Of a stretch of 64,000 nucleotides of DNA, positions 21,801 through 30,989 are shown one piece after another. A program made the translations under genes and the position numbers. Every line of letters begins with the position of its first letter. Position 1 is the first letter of the stretch. Under the pieces are notes generated by a model. The model did no database searches. It was not told the DNA's origin and saw only the letters and a program-made list of their open reading frames with translations. The DNA is from Trichosphaerium sp. ATCC 40318 (Eukaryota > Discosea > Flabellinia > Trichosidae): the NCBI GenBank assembly GCA_038496445.1, contig JALMLS010000268.1, forward strand, positions 62,001 through 126,000, read 5' to 3'.

Positions 21801-24800
21801 AGTAGCTATGGCGGTAGCAAAGCCTAATACGAGTTTCGATGCAGAATTTCTTCAGTACATGGCACACCTTGACACTAGCACACTAGATCCATTTTGTATC
21901 TATAGAACTATTGCTAAGACTAGGGTGAGTAAATACACTTTCATTTTTTAAGCACGTGCTCATTCGAAACTCCATAGAAAGCCAGATTTGTTTTTGTTAA
22001 CGCTTTGGAACTGGACGGTAATAACTTAAAAGTCAAAGGTCTTCATTACACTCCATTCTATGAATCAGGCCATATTAAGAAGCTAATGCCAGGTACAGTA
22101 CCGAAAATCACTCGAAAATATACTCATATAGCATAGAAGCATTGGTCAGTTGGTATAAAACGATTATGTCTCAGTACATTCTCACTACAAAAATGGCACG
22201 TGAACAGTCTTTGAAACTGATTCCAAGACTTACTTTTTTTTGTAGGACCTTGCCGATATGACTTTGAGTTCCCATGGAATTACTGATGGAAGCAAGCTTC
22301 ATTTAATACTTAGACTGCGTGGTGGAGGAGTAGTTGTTCCACAGGATCAGATCATTCGAAGCAAATTCATAGCTGTACGATTCAACGCAAAGTTATGACC
22401 CATTCTGATACTGTGATAGACGGATTATGTTACTTGTATAGGCAAGAAGGGATCTACTAATGTTGAACTCTGTTTTGATGGATCAGATGCAATTACACAA
22501 TATGACATTGACGTTTTTGTTTTTGATGGCGATCAAGTTGGTAAGTTTTGGCATCGTTGCTATTGAAGTTCTGTTGTTGACTTTTTACTATTTAGGTATT
22601 GGTTCTCATAAGATTACAGTTGCGAATCCTGTGTACTCATCTATTATAAACCCACCAACTATGAAACTTGGTACACTTGAGTGTTTACATTTTTGCCCAC
22701 TTTTTCTGTAAGCTAACTACATTCATAGGTGACAAGCTCAATATAAAGAGCATTGTTCGAAATAATTCTGATTCAAGCGTATCAAACGTTTCTGTGGCTC
22801 TATCCAATCTTAAAAATATTAAGTTGTGTGATAGTAAGTCGATTTCCTGGCACCAGAGCGAACTAACAAGCAATAGGTGGCATAACCCAAAAGCTAAAAA
22901 AATTAGAGGCAGGATCCTCTCATACATTCTACTGGCCTATTGAAGCCATCTCTACCGGTAGAGTAAACCTTACACATGACATGGTATGTCCTATTACAGA
23001 CAAAGCTAGAACTTCTGACAACTCTTTTTAAAGCGAGCTTCTGGAAGCGTTAAGTTACAAGAAACCATCACATCTTTAGATTCAGTTCTAGATGTTTCTC
23101 CTGTTGGTCAACCTCTCATTTCTAATGAGCGCAAATCACTTCACAAAGGTGGTACTTTTTCAACAAGTTTTCAAGTTGATGGTACAGAACAATGTGTGAT
23201 TACTACAGTATCAGTAGTAACAGGTAATACTTCATTGAAACACGTGCACTTTACTAAAAATAAAATTTCACATAGGTCAAATATCCGCAATTATGCATGC
23301 TCTTGGTGGGTTGATGGAGTATCCTCATGGGTGCTGTGAGCAATTAAATAGCTCTACATTACCAAATATAGTTCTTTACGAGTTCCTCCATGAACGTGAT
23401 CTTTTAAAAGCGACTCAAAAAGCCGAACTGATAAAGAACATGATTGCTGGTAAAAATCTTCTCATAAAGAAAAACTACAATACCGTAACAGGTGGATTTG
23501 GACTTTGGAGTCCAAAATCTACTTCAGTTTTTCATACAGCGCTAATTCTAGGTACTGGAATACATGGTACTGGTCATGTTCTAACAAGATCCTAGGTCTT
23601 TTCGGAAAGATGAACAAGTTTGTTTCAGTGCCAGACAAAATAATCAATGCGGCTTGTTCATACTTAGAAAAACATCAAAAGCAAGATGGTTCATTTGCTT
23701 GCTCAGGTAAGATGCCCAAATAACTATCTTATAGAATATTAAATTCTCTGTATAGCGGGCTCCTACACTCCATTCCCATCACTTCTTTCTGATGAAGCAA
23801 CTTCTATTTATGTCGCACAATCACTGGCACTTGCAGGGAAATTAAATGACAAACTTGTGTCGTGGATAGTATGTCTGTCAGCTTCAAGGGGTTTTAGTAT
23901 TTATACACTGCTAGGTTTCAAATGTGGAATCATATGTCTCAGATGTATCACTTGCAAGTATGGCGCTTGAAGCTTTGGCATGTGCAGGGCTTGTTCAGAA
24001 ATATAAGGATGTTGCAAATCAACTTCGTGATAGTATTGTGAGTAGCCACTGTGAAACAGGCGGTTGGGAATCTACAAGCGTAGCTTTAACACATGGTAAA
24101 GAATCTATAGAGACCACAGCATACGCCATAGTGGCTCTGAATAAGGTAAAAACAGATTTTCGTTTGAAATCGATTATTTGTTTGAGATTTAATTATATTC
24201 CTGTACTACTCTCGGAATCTATCTCAGAGCTTCTACTAGGCTTTTCCAGACAAATCTACTGCAGTCATTACAGATAAAGCAGTTGAGTTTATCATGTCTA
24301 AGCGTCAAAAGAACGGTAAAGAGACAACTTCAGAAGTACATTTTCTTATTTCATTTAAGGTTATGGTTCCACACGTGATACACTTTATGCTGTAATGGCT
24401 TTTGCAAGCATCAAAGATTTAGTCGCTTCTGAGAATGCGTCAGGCTCTCTTAAAGTCACTGTGAATGGTATTAAGAACATTGTGTTTATGAATGAGTAAC
24501 TTTACTTAATAGATAAGCTATTTAAGGAATTCAAACTTAACGATCTATCCAATGCTACTGATGTACTAGCACAATTGAAAGAAATTATCATACCGCCAGA
24601 GCACATTATAAACGTACGCTGTGGTCATCACCTAAGTATTTTTTAGTAATTTACATTAAAAGGGTACAAACAAAATTGATGTTGAAGCTTCAAAAACTTT
24701 TGGATGTCGTGTACTAGTTGAGAATCGTGTTTGGCCAAAATCAAACCTATTGGCAGCTAAGAGCTCAAACAGTATTGGAAGGTAATATATATTTTGTTTT

Positions 24801-25310
24801 TATAGTTCAACATTAACATGTGAACACAGTTTGTCGTATAATTTCTCCAAAAACAGCATTGCAACTGGTGAGCCTGTAGGCTTTAATGTAGATTTTGTGC
24901 CGAGTGAGACTACCACGCCACTTGAAGCCATTATGTTCGAAATACCACTTCCAAGGTACTGGTAAAAACATTGTAGATAGTTGTAGTCTAATATGTAAAT
25001 AAGCGGGTTCAGTTTGGAGGGTAGAGTCAAGACTGAAAATCCAGACATTTTAGATTATATCGAAGAAAAGAAAAACATGTCAGGAGAAACCAGGTACATA
25101 TTCTTGGTTGATGGCCCTTTCCTCATAATTTATAGGCTTTGTTGTCACGCATCACTCATTCAAAACATTGATAAAGTCTCGATCTCTGGTAAGATGAAAG
25201 CTTCATTCTCTGGCACAAATATTACTGTAAATCAATGTATTGCATACCCAATGTATGATGTCTCTCAAGGTGTATCTTCCCAAGAGCCAAGTACTTTGGT
25301 AGTATCATAA
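18844..25310 (+). CDS. Alpha-2-macroglobulin-like thioester protein with N-terminal ubiquitin-like domains
   Basis: About 30 exons. ATG 18844 opens a ubiquitin-like fold (MELCIKNTG then VEKLTVQPTTTIREVI, closing with NYGKFVKESDKTIAEENLR). A second ubiquitin-like unit follows (TLTGKTIPLDVRSTDT, HKIQDREGIPPDQQRLICAG, KTIKEIADL). Without losing phase, splicing at about 19679 (GTACAC..TTGAAG) enters macroglobulin-type beta domains (GIAVVRTYDPKTGLL). The later part is an A2M thioester domain: MEYPHGCCEQLNSSTLPNI carries the Cys and Gln that form the thioester bond, with Cys replacing the usual Gly of GCGEQ. The helical TED repeats follow (AACSYLEKHQKQDGSF, ETGGWESTSVALTHGKESIE), then a receptor-binding-like end and TAA 25308-25310. 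A2M proteins are normally secreted protease traps or opsonins. No signal peptide is visible here, because the ubiquitin-like fold starts at Met1. The N-terminal and A2M parts could still be separate genes. Confidence 0.7.
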
Positions 25311-25439
25311 TAAAATAAAACATTTGTTATGATGTCCATAGTTAAAGGGATATGTAACTTATTGGTTGCCCAGTTTAGTTAGTACACTGTAGTTTGATTC
25401 TATTTGTTGGCACTTTTATTGATTTCTTACAATGATATA

Positions 25440-25737
25440 TGGTACAACAAGTATGACATTGCGATCTTAGCAACTTCCACAAGCAGCTTCGCTCCAGCAA
25501 CACCATTTGTCACTTCTGATGCGAAAGCATAATGGAGATCCAGGGTAGCAGTATGCAGTTGAACCTAATAAAGGTTAGTACAAAGAAGTCTGTTTCCAAC
25601 CTTTGATTTTTCACGTACATTGACCATTCTTTTCACGACCACGTTTACGCCATCCAGGAGGGCACCATCCATTTGTATCACATGTTTCACCACACAACAG
25701 TGGTCCTTGCTACATGAGGTGTTAATTAACAATACAA
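25440..25737 (-). repeat. Inverted repeat arm, left (298 bp, 297 identical)
   Basis: Reverse complement of 26354-26651 with a single silent difference (AGT versus AGC Ser codon, second last before the stop). It covers the last part of intron 1, exon 2, intron 2, exon 3 and a short 3' flank of the minus-strand peptide gene. Outside the limits the sequences diverge at once. Confidence 0.95.
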
Positions 25738-25879
25738 TGTAAAGTAGCAAGTGTCGACATACCTCAGTTGATCTCTTTTCATGCATGTCTGGCATTTCTT
25801 CAGAGTCTTTAGATTGGGTCGTCAAGGCAATTGGTATCAAAGCCAAAGTCACCAATACAAATAATATTGTTGTGTTCAT
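25467..25879 (-). CDS. Cysteine-rich secreted peptide, copy 1
   Basis: Three exons (25879-25763, 25709-25619, 25564-25467), 101 residues. The signal peptide is MNTTILFVLVTLALIPIALT, followed by an acidic pro-region ending in the dibasic site EKRS. The mature part holds ten cysteines within about 60 residues: C-x3-C-x5-C near the start and a CCW..C..C cluster at the end, ending GSC. This fits a small disulfide-rich extracellular peptide such as an antimicrobial or signalling peptide; no family was recognised and function is unknown. Intron 2 uses donor GTACGT inside the codon for the Cys of NGQC. It is transcribed away from its twin at 26209. The mature parts are identical at protein level, but the signal and pro-regions differ. 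Confidence 0.8.
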
Positions 25880-26208
25880 TTGTTTGTAGATGAGGTTTGT
25901 TGTTGGTTGAGGTTTAATAATTTTGTTTTGAATACTTAGACATCGATTTAAGTCTTCATATTCACTGAATAAAAGTATCATAAAATTGTTTACCATATTT
26001 CTTTTTCGCTAAATCCAACGCTTGTTATCCGTGTTCTCTTTATTATCATTACCGCTGTTCTATTTGGGGCTAAAATATTAGGTGATCTAAAAATTGCAAA
26101 GCTCCGATAAGAAGTTACCATAACTGCACATGAAGTGAGACTTAAATCATATTGACGTTCCAGTCATAAATACAAACTATAACAAGAACAACTACGCCTC
26201 ATAGAACA
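25880..26208. promoter_or_regulatory. Shared divergent promoter region of the two cysteine-rich peptide genes
   Basis: A 329-bp gap between two start codons facing away from each other. It is not part of the inverted repeat and is AT-rich. Co-regulation of the two peptides from here is inference from layout. Confidence 0.5.
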
Positions 26209-26624
26209 ATGCAAACAACAACTCTTTTCGCCTTTGTACTCATGGCATTGACTGTTGCCTTGGCGGTCCAATCTAATGAGCTCAGTGAAAGAGCCAAACG
26301 AGCAACTGAAGTAAGTCAAGATCTCCTCTTACATTTCCTTTTCTAACTTTCGTTTGTATTGTTAATTAACACCTCATGTAGCAAGGACCACTGTTGTGTG
26401 GTGAAACATGTGATACAAATGGATGGTGCCCTCCTGGATGGCGTAAACGTGGTCGTGAAAAGAATGGTCAATGTACGTGAAAAATCAAAGGTTGGAAACA
26501 GACTTCTTTGTACTAACCTTTATTAGGTTCAACTGCATACTGCTACCCTGGATCTCCATTATGCTTTCGCATCAGAAGTGACAAATGGTGTTGCTGGAGC
26601 GAAGCTGCTTGTGGAAGCTGCTAA
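26209..26624 (+). CDS. Cysteine-rich secreted peptide, copy 2
   Basis: Three exons (26209-26310, 26382-26472, 26527-26624), 96 residues. The signal peptide is MQTTTLFAFVLMALTVALAV, followed by a short pro-region ending in the dibasic site AKRA. From the exon 2 boundary (Q-G-P-L-L-C) to the stop, the protein is identical to copy 1, with the same ten-cysteine framework. The signal and pro-region share only general form with copy 1 (for example M-x-TT-x-LF), and are clearly more diverged. The abrupt change at the intron shows that the mature half has been homogenised or recently copied. Confidence 0.8.
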
Positions 26625-26651
26625 GATCGCAATGTCATACTTGTTGTACCA
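26354..26651 (+). repeat. Inverted repeat arm, right (298 bp)
   Basis: Partner of 25440-25737. It begins at TTGTATTGTTAATTAACACC in intron 1 and ends at TTGTTGTACCA after the stop codon. The introns are as identical as the exons, so the event was at DNA level and not selection on the protein alone. Confidence 0.95.
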
Positions 26652-27615
26652 ATTAACGCTTTTTCTGTCATAAAACTGTTAATTAAAAACATCAAACATT
26701 TATCTCTCGTTGTTTTTGTTCCACTGACCATTTGAATTAAATCACTTACTAACTAAACCGTGTACCTTTTCTTGTTTCTGACCTTGGGGAAACGCTGTGA
26801 ATGTATTATTAAAAGGCACGTGATCAGTCGGGAAAAGTCCGAGAAAACGTACTTAACCTTGTAAATAAGTGAGCTTTCAGCGCCTTTCAAGCATGGCTAG
26901 GTTACACGACACGTTAACTACAATAAAGCGGTTTTACAAGTCAACATAGGATTTTCAATAGCAAATGTCATTGGATAAAAAAAAGTTGTTAAGATCCAAG
27001 CCGTTAATATAAACAATCACTAGCATCTAGCACAAGCGTAGTGTCATTTTTCGGCCTTAACCACAGTTGGCTGAGTCGCAATAAAATTGACTTTAGGATT
27101 TGTTTGAAGTTTGCAAGGTGAAAATCACGTGATACAAGGTAAGATATCGTACGTTGTTTGGTGAAATCCTACTGGAATATCAAACTTATCCTTCTTCAAC
27201 GGCTATCCAGTCTGAATACTCTAATGCCTCGTTTTGATGGTTATTTTCAGCCACTTAAAAGGACATTTAACATCTTAAACGTATGAAAGTGAAACTGACG
27301 ATAAAGCTAAATTGTACTTTTCGTTAGTATGTTGGCAAGTCTTAAGCAACAGAAATACACTTTGCTTTCCAAATTTATTTGCTTTATTAGGTTTTCAGGA
27401 CACTCAGTCGCTTGGGTCAAACTATACGAGCTATTGCCATTCTATCCTAGTAGTGACAGTGCAACATACACTAGAGATCCTGGGTATATGCCATAGTGCT
27501 GCAATGTCCTTTCAAATGCAATTACTCTTCCCTCAAAAACAAGACGTTGTATATTGCAAGGAATGCTTACCTTGACTGAAATCTAATGTAACATTAGTGA
27601 TTACAACGCGGATTA
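26652..27615. other. Intergenic region, nothing recognised
   Basis: About 960 bp. Two CACGTG palindromes lie at about 26819 and 27127. The plus-strand open frame 27312-27575 has no domain signal and no splice support. It may hold the promoter of copy 2's neighbours or simply be spacer. Confidence 0.5.
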
Positions 27616-28775
27616 TCAGGTATTCTGCTCGCTTACTGCCTCTGCAATATCTTGTACAATTCCCAAAGGATCGACATATAGGTCAACACATTTTCCAGAG
27701 GGTATTTTGGCTCTAACTAACTGTTTGGAGCCTTTCCATTTTGTGCCAGACTAAAAATACTTAACAATTGCAACAATTCTCATTTACCTGTTCTTTTATT
27801 GAAGGCTCTGTCATGTGTTCTGCTTTATTGGGCGGGTTTGCTTTGAATCCATACAAGTGTACATCTTTCTGTAGCTGCGAAGCAACACACATCTCGTACC
27901 TAACAATAGACGTGAGTTTTCCAAAAACAAAAACAGTTTGAGAAACATACCACATTGCAAACCTCTCCTCATCCCCGTTTGACACAAATCGGTGTATACC
28001 CGCTCTATTGGCTGCCCCAAAGTTGACGGCAGCGTCACCTGCCCATATAACATACATACCTTTAGGTACATCAACCCACTTGAATTCTACCTTGTCATAC
28101 ATTTGAAGGCCAGATGAAGAAGAGTGTAGGCTTATTGAGAATAAACCAAGATCAACATGTGAACTACAAACTACTTTGCCCTTTTCTATCTTATCTGTTG
28201 CATATAAAGTAATATCTAGCATCCCATATGAAGCGCCTTCACCATTCATTATAGGTACAGTATCCCCTGATAGCTTTTGAGTCCATTGTGGAACAGGGTG
28301 CTTAACAACATCTTTTGTGCTTGTCAGTTTTTTCATTGCCTTATCAAGATAAGATGACAAAGCCTTCAATGGGTCTCGGAGACTCTCAGGTGCTTCTTCT
28401 ATTTGATCCAAGTGACTTCCTGTTAAAACTCTATATCCTTGTCTACCGCTAGACGCACTAGTGTATCCGATACCTACGTGAACAGTCATTCACTGTCGTG
28501 TGTGACAGAACTCACCAAGCTTTGTTTTAAACACGGATTTGAGCTCCGCAGATTGTGATAAGAACCCTCGACCATGCTTGACGACACTTTCAACAAGTTC
28601 TGATAGCGTCTGTGGTGCAACCACCTTAATAGCGTAAGATTTACTCAGGAACAGTATTGAGCTGCTAACATACAAAACAATAGCCGCTAGCGTTAATTTT
28701 TAGTTTAAAGGACTTTACAGTTGCTTCATCGCCCTTCAACAACGTTTCAAGGTCTACCAAAGGTAACCGTGCCAT
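27616..28775 (-). CDS. Isopenicillin-N-synthase-like 2OG/Fe(II) oxygenase
   Basis: About five exons from ATG 28775 (MARLPLVDLETLLKGDE, the typical N-terminal strand of the family) to TGA 27618-27616; about 330 residues. The catalytic double-stranded beta-helix shows SSHVDLGLFSISLHSSSSGL (HxD iron ligands), AGDAAVNFGAANRAGIHRFV (distal His) and ERFAMWYVS-type sequence in place of the usual R-x-S, where RFAMWY is visible across an intron. Members of this family oxidise small molecules such as peptides, hormones or thymine; the substrate here is unknown. The first intron would use a GTCCTT donor, which is unusual, so the join at about 28720-28655 is tentative. Confidence 0.7.
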
Positions 28776-28871
28776 TTACGTTGATATCAAGTTCTAATTT
28801 GTTTGAGTTGAAGCTTAAGCCACTTTTCAATGAAAGCGTTTTAGTCATTTACAAAGACGTTGCTGTGTTTT

Positions 28872-28995
28872 ATTGTCCGTATCATTCAAGTTTGCTAATC
28901 TTTGCAACTTTTTGCTGTTTGTGACTTTTGATTTTCGAGTTTAGTCAGATCTGACAGATCTTGCAACTTCTGTTAGTTCTTACAGAACTATCAAT
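28872..28995 (+). repeat. Decayed inverted repeat, left arm
   Basis: Contains a 24-bp block (28872-28895) whose exact reverse complement is at 29621-29644, and then the palindrome-like unit AGATCTGACAGATCT (28947-28961), which recurs at 29558-29572. Between these blocks the arms are only loosely alike. Confidence 0.65.
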
Positions 28996-29514
28996 TTTGC
29001 TAGAACTAGCAGACCCAACGTTTGAAATGTGATTCACGTTATTGAAGGCTTGCTAGGCGGAAAAATCATGAATTTGCACTGGCCACGTGATTTTAAAAAC
29101 CCACCCAATATTTATTTTATTTTACAATTATATGGTTACATGGTGTCCGTACCACAATATCGCCTCCAGAGATACTTTGAGCGCTTTTGGAATTAATCTT
29201 TACGGTTTTTTCCGTTGATACGCGTCTTGACGCTATGATTGTGTCAGCACTAGCGCGTGGCGGCGTAGTACGTTAGGCAACAAATAACAAGTAATTCGTA
29301 CCTTTTGGTCTTGTTCGGCTCCTTTGGGCGCTTCTATGGTGAGTGTAGCATTTACAAGCGCACTTACGCAAAATACTGCGATAGTCTTGTTAGATGATGT
29401 GACTTTGACATTGTATTTTTTTCTTGCCTTAAGGTACATAAGCACGGCAAGCAAGGTACATAGACTGGAGTTGTGGAATGTGATGCATTCACATTGCACT
29501 GAACCTTCAAGTTT

Positions 29515-29886
29515 TTAACAGATCTGACAGAACTTACAAGAACTAGCAAAAGTGACAAGATCTGACAGATCTGTTAGTTCTTGCAAGATCTTACACTTTG
29601 ATACTTCTGCCAAACCTGTCGCAAACTTGAATGATACGGACAATACATTGTCTTTATTTCGTAGCTTGTCTATTTTAGTACACGTAGCACGCTTCTCATC
29701 TACATAGAAAACCTTTTGATCAGCAGACAAGTTTTTTCCAATTAGAGAACAAATAATTATTTTCTTCAAAAACTCTGAAATTTCCGACTCCCATACTCTG
29801 TTTTTCGAAGCTGATGGTCGTTCAAGACTGTTGTATAGGCTAACTATAAGAGAAGCTAATAAAAGCTGTCTCAAAAGGGAATGCAA
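29515..29886 (-). pseudogene. Orphan coding-like fragment inside the decayed inverted repeat
   Basis: An open frame of about 123 codons without a usable ATG (it opens at TTG). It contains a hydrophobic start (LLRQLLLASLIVSLYNS), a charged middle and an end (KILQELTDLSDLVTFAS) built on the repeated AGATCTGTCAG-like units. A related, broken stretch lies in opposite orientation at 28720-28995. I read the pair as remnants of a duplicated gene; no function is assigned. Confidence 0.35.
29621..29644 (-). repeat. Decayed inverted repeat, right arm core (24 bp)
   Basis: Exact reverse complement of 28872-28895, lying within the orphan frame 29515-29886. Confidence 0.75.
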
Positions 29887-29933
29887 TGTCCACAGAATCG
29901 ATTTGACTTTTTCTATTTCGAAACAGCACTTTG

Positions 29934-30710
29934 ATGAGACAACTCCCTGAAGAACTGAAAAGCATAAAATGGAAAGACCTCATTAAATTAACTCCGCTAG
30001 AAGTAATTATAGAGAATACTGTAACACTACCATGGCTTGTGTTATCTTTAACTTGCTACTACTGCGAATACTACGTACTTGGTGTAGGCTTCTCCGCATT
30101 CCTATTTATGACAGCTCTGAGGCAGTCACATTGCGCTTTTCATAATAGCTTGGGAGTAAGTAACACGTGGAACGAGCTACAGCTATTTAAAAACTCATTT
30201 ATTTTGCTTGTTTCAACACATGCTGTACGTTTCAGCCATCACATTCACCATAGAGATATGCTAGCAGGTGATGATTGGGAAGGTAAAGCAGCACACATGA
30301 CATGGATTGGAGCTATATTTTATGGACCTACACACTATTTTAATATCCACTACATTGCGCTAATGAAGTCAAAAGATAAGTTCATTGTTTTTACTGAACT
30401 CACTTTTGTTGTTTTTATTATTGGTACCATTGCTCTTTCTGGTATTTTCTTCTTGCAATGTCACGTGGCTATGATGATTATAGGTGAGTTGTTAACACCT
30501 TTTGTAGCAGTATGGGCTACTCATAGGGACTTAGATGGTAATATTAGAGCAAGAACGCAAAGAAACGATTTTATTAATTGGATAGCTTTTGATAATTTGT
30601 ACCACTTGGAACATCATCTATTTCCTCAAGTACCTTTACGTAAATTAAAATCTATCGCTCATAGGATTGATAAACGAATGCCAAAATTAATCTTACCACG
30701 TGTAATATAG
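29934..30710 (+). CDS. Fatty acid desaturase, intronless
   Basis: A single 258-codon exon; ATG 29934 was chosen, and the frame is open three bases earlier only by a TTG. Membrane desaturase family with all three histidine boxes: HCAFH (H-x3-H, in RQSHCAFHNSLG), HHIHH in VRFSHHIHHRD, and HLEHH in NLYHLEHHLFPQVP. Hydrophobic helices flank the boxes (LVLSLTCYYCEYYVLGVGF; LTFVVFIIGTIALSGIFF). By family knowledge it is a di-iron enzyme that introduces a double bond into an acyl chain in a membrane. It is shorter than most eukaryotic desaturases, lacks a cytochrome b5 domain and has no introns, unlike its neighbours. A bacterial origin by transfer is plausible but untested. Confidence 0.85.
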   Translation: MRQLPEELKSIKWKDLIKLTPLEVIIENTVTLPWLVLSLTCYYCEYYVLGVGFSAFLFMTALRQSHCAFHNSLGVSNTWNELQLFKNSFILLVSTHAVRFSHHIHHRDMLAGDDWEGKAAHMTWIGAIFYGPTHYFNIHYIALMKSKDKFIVFTELTFVVFIIGTIALSGIFFLQCHVAMMIIGELLTPFVAVWATHRDLDGNIRARTQRNDFINWIAFDNLYHLEHHLFPQVPLRKLKSIAHRIDKRMPKLILPRVI

Positions 30711-30989
30711 TTATTGAACCTCCACATGGACATTTATTTAAAACGCATTAGCTCGAGTTTTCATCACGATAAACAATATTAAAATAAACAACCTAATAGC
30801 GCTCTTTTCCGGTCTGCAAAAAACCCACTACTACTTGCACGTGTTTTGTGACACTGTAGTTTTTTGAAATAGCTTGTGCTCTTTAAAATAGTTTCTATGA
30901 TTGATACTTGATGCAGTAGTAGCCAGGAATACTGTGGTATTAACATGTAACTTCATTAATTAGGTTTTTTTTTTTTTTTACATTTCATA

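Noticed and set aside
22141-22180. tRNA A-box-like string TGGTCAGTTGG
   Set aside because: No B-box, no acceptor stem and it sits within an intron of the A2M-like gene; no cloverleaf can be drawn.
27312-27575. 87-codon plus-strand ORF
   Set aside because: No domain, no splice sites used, starts in non-coding-like sequence; chance in AT-rich DNA.
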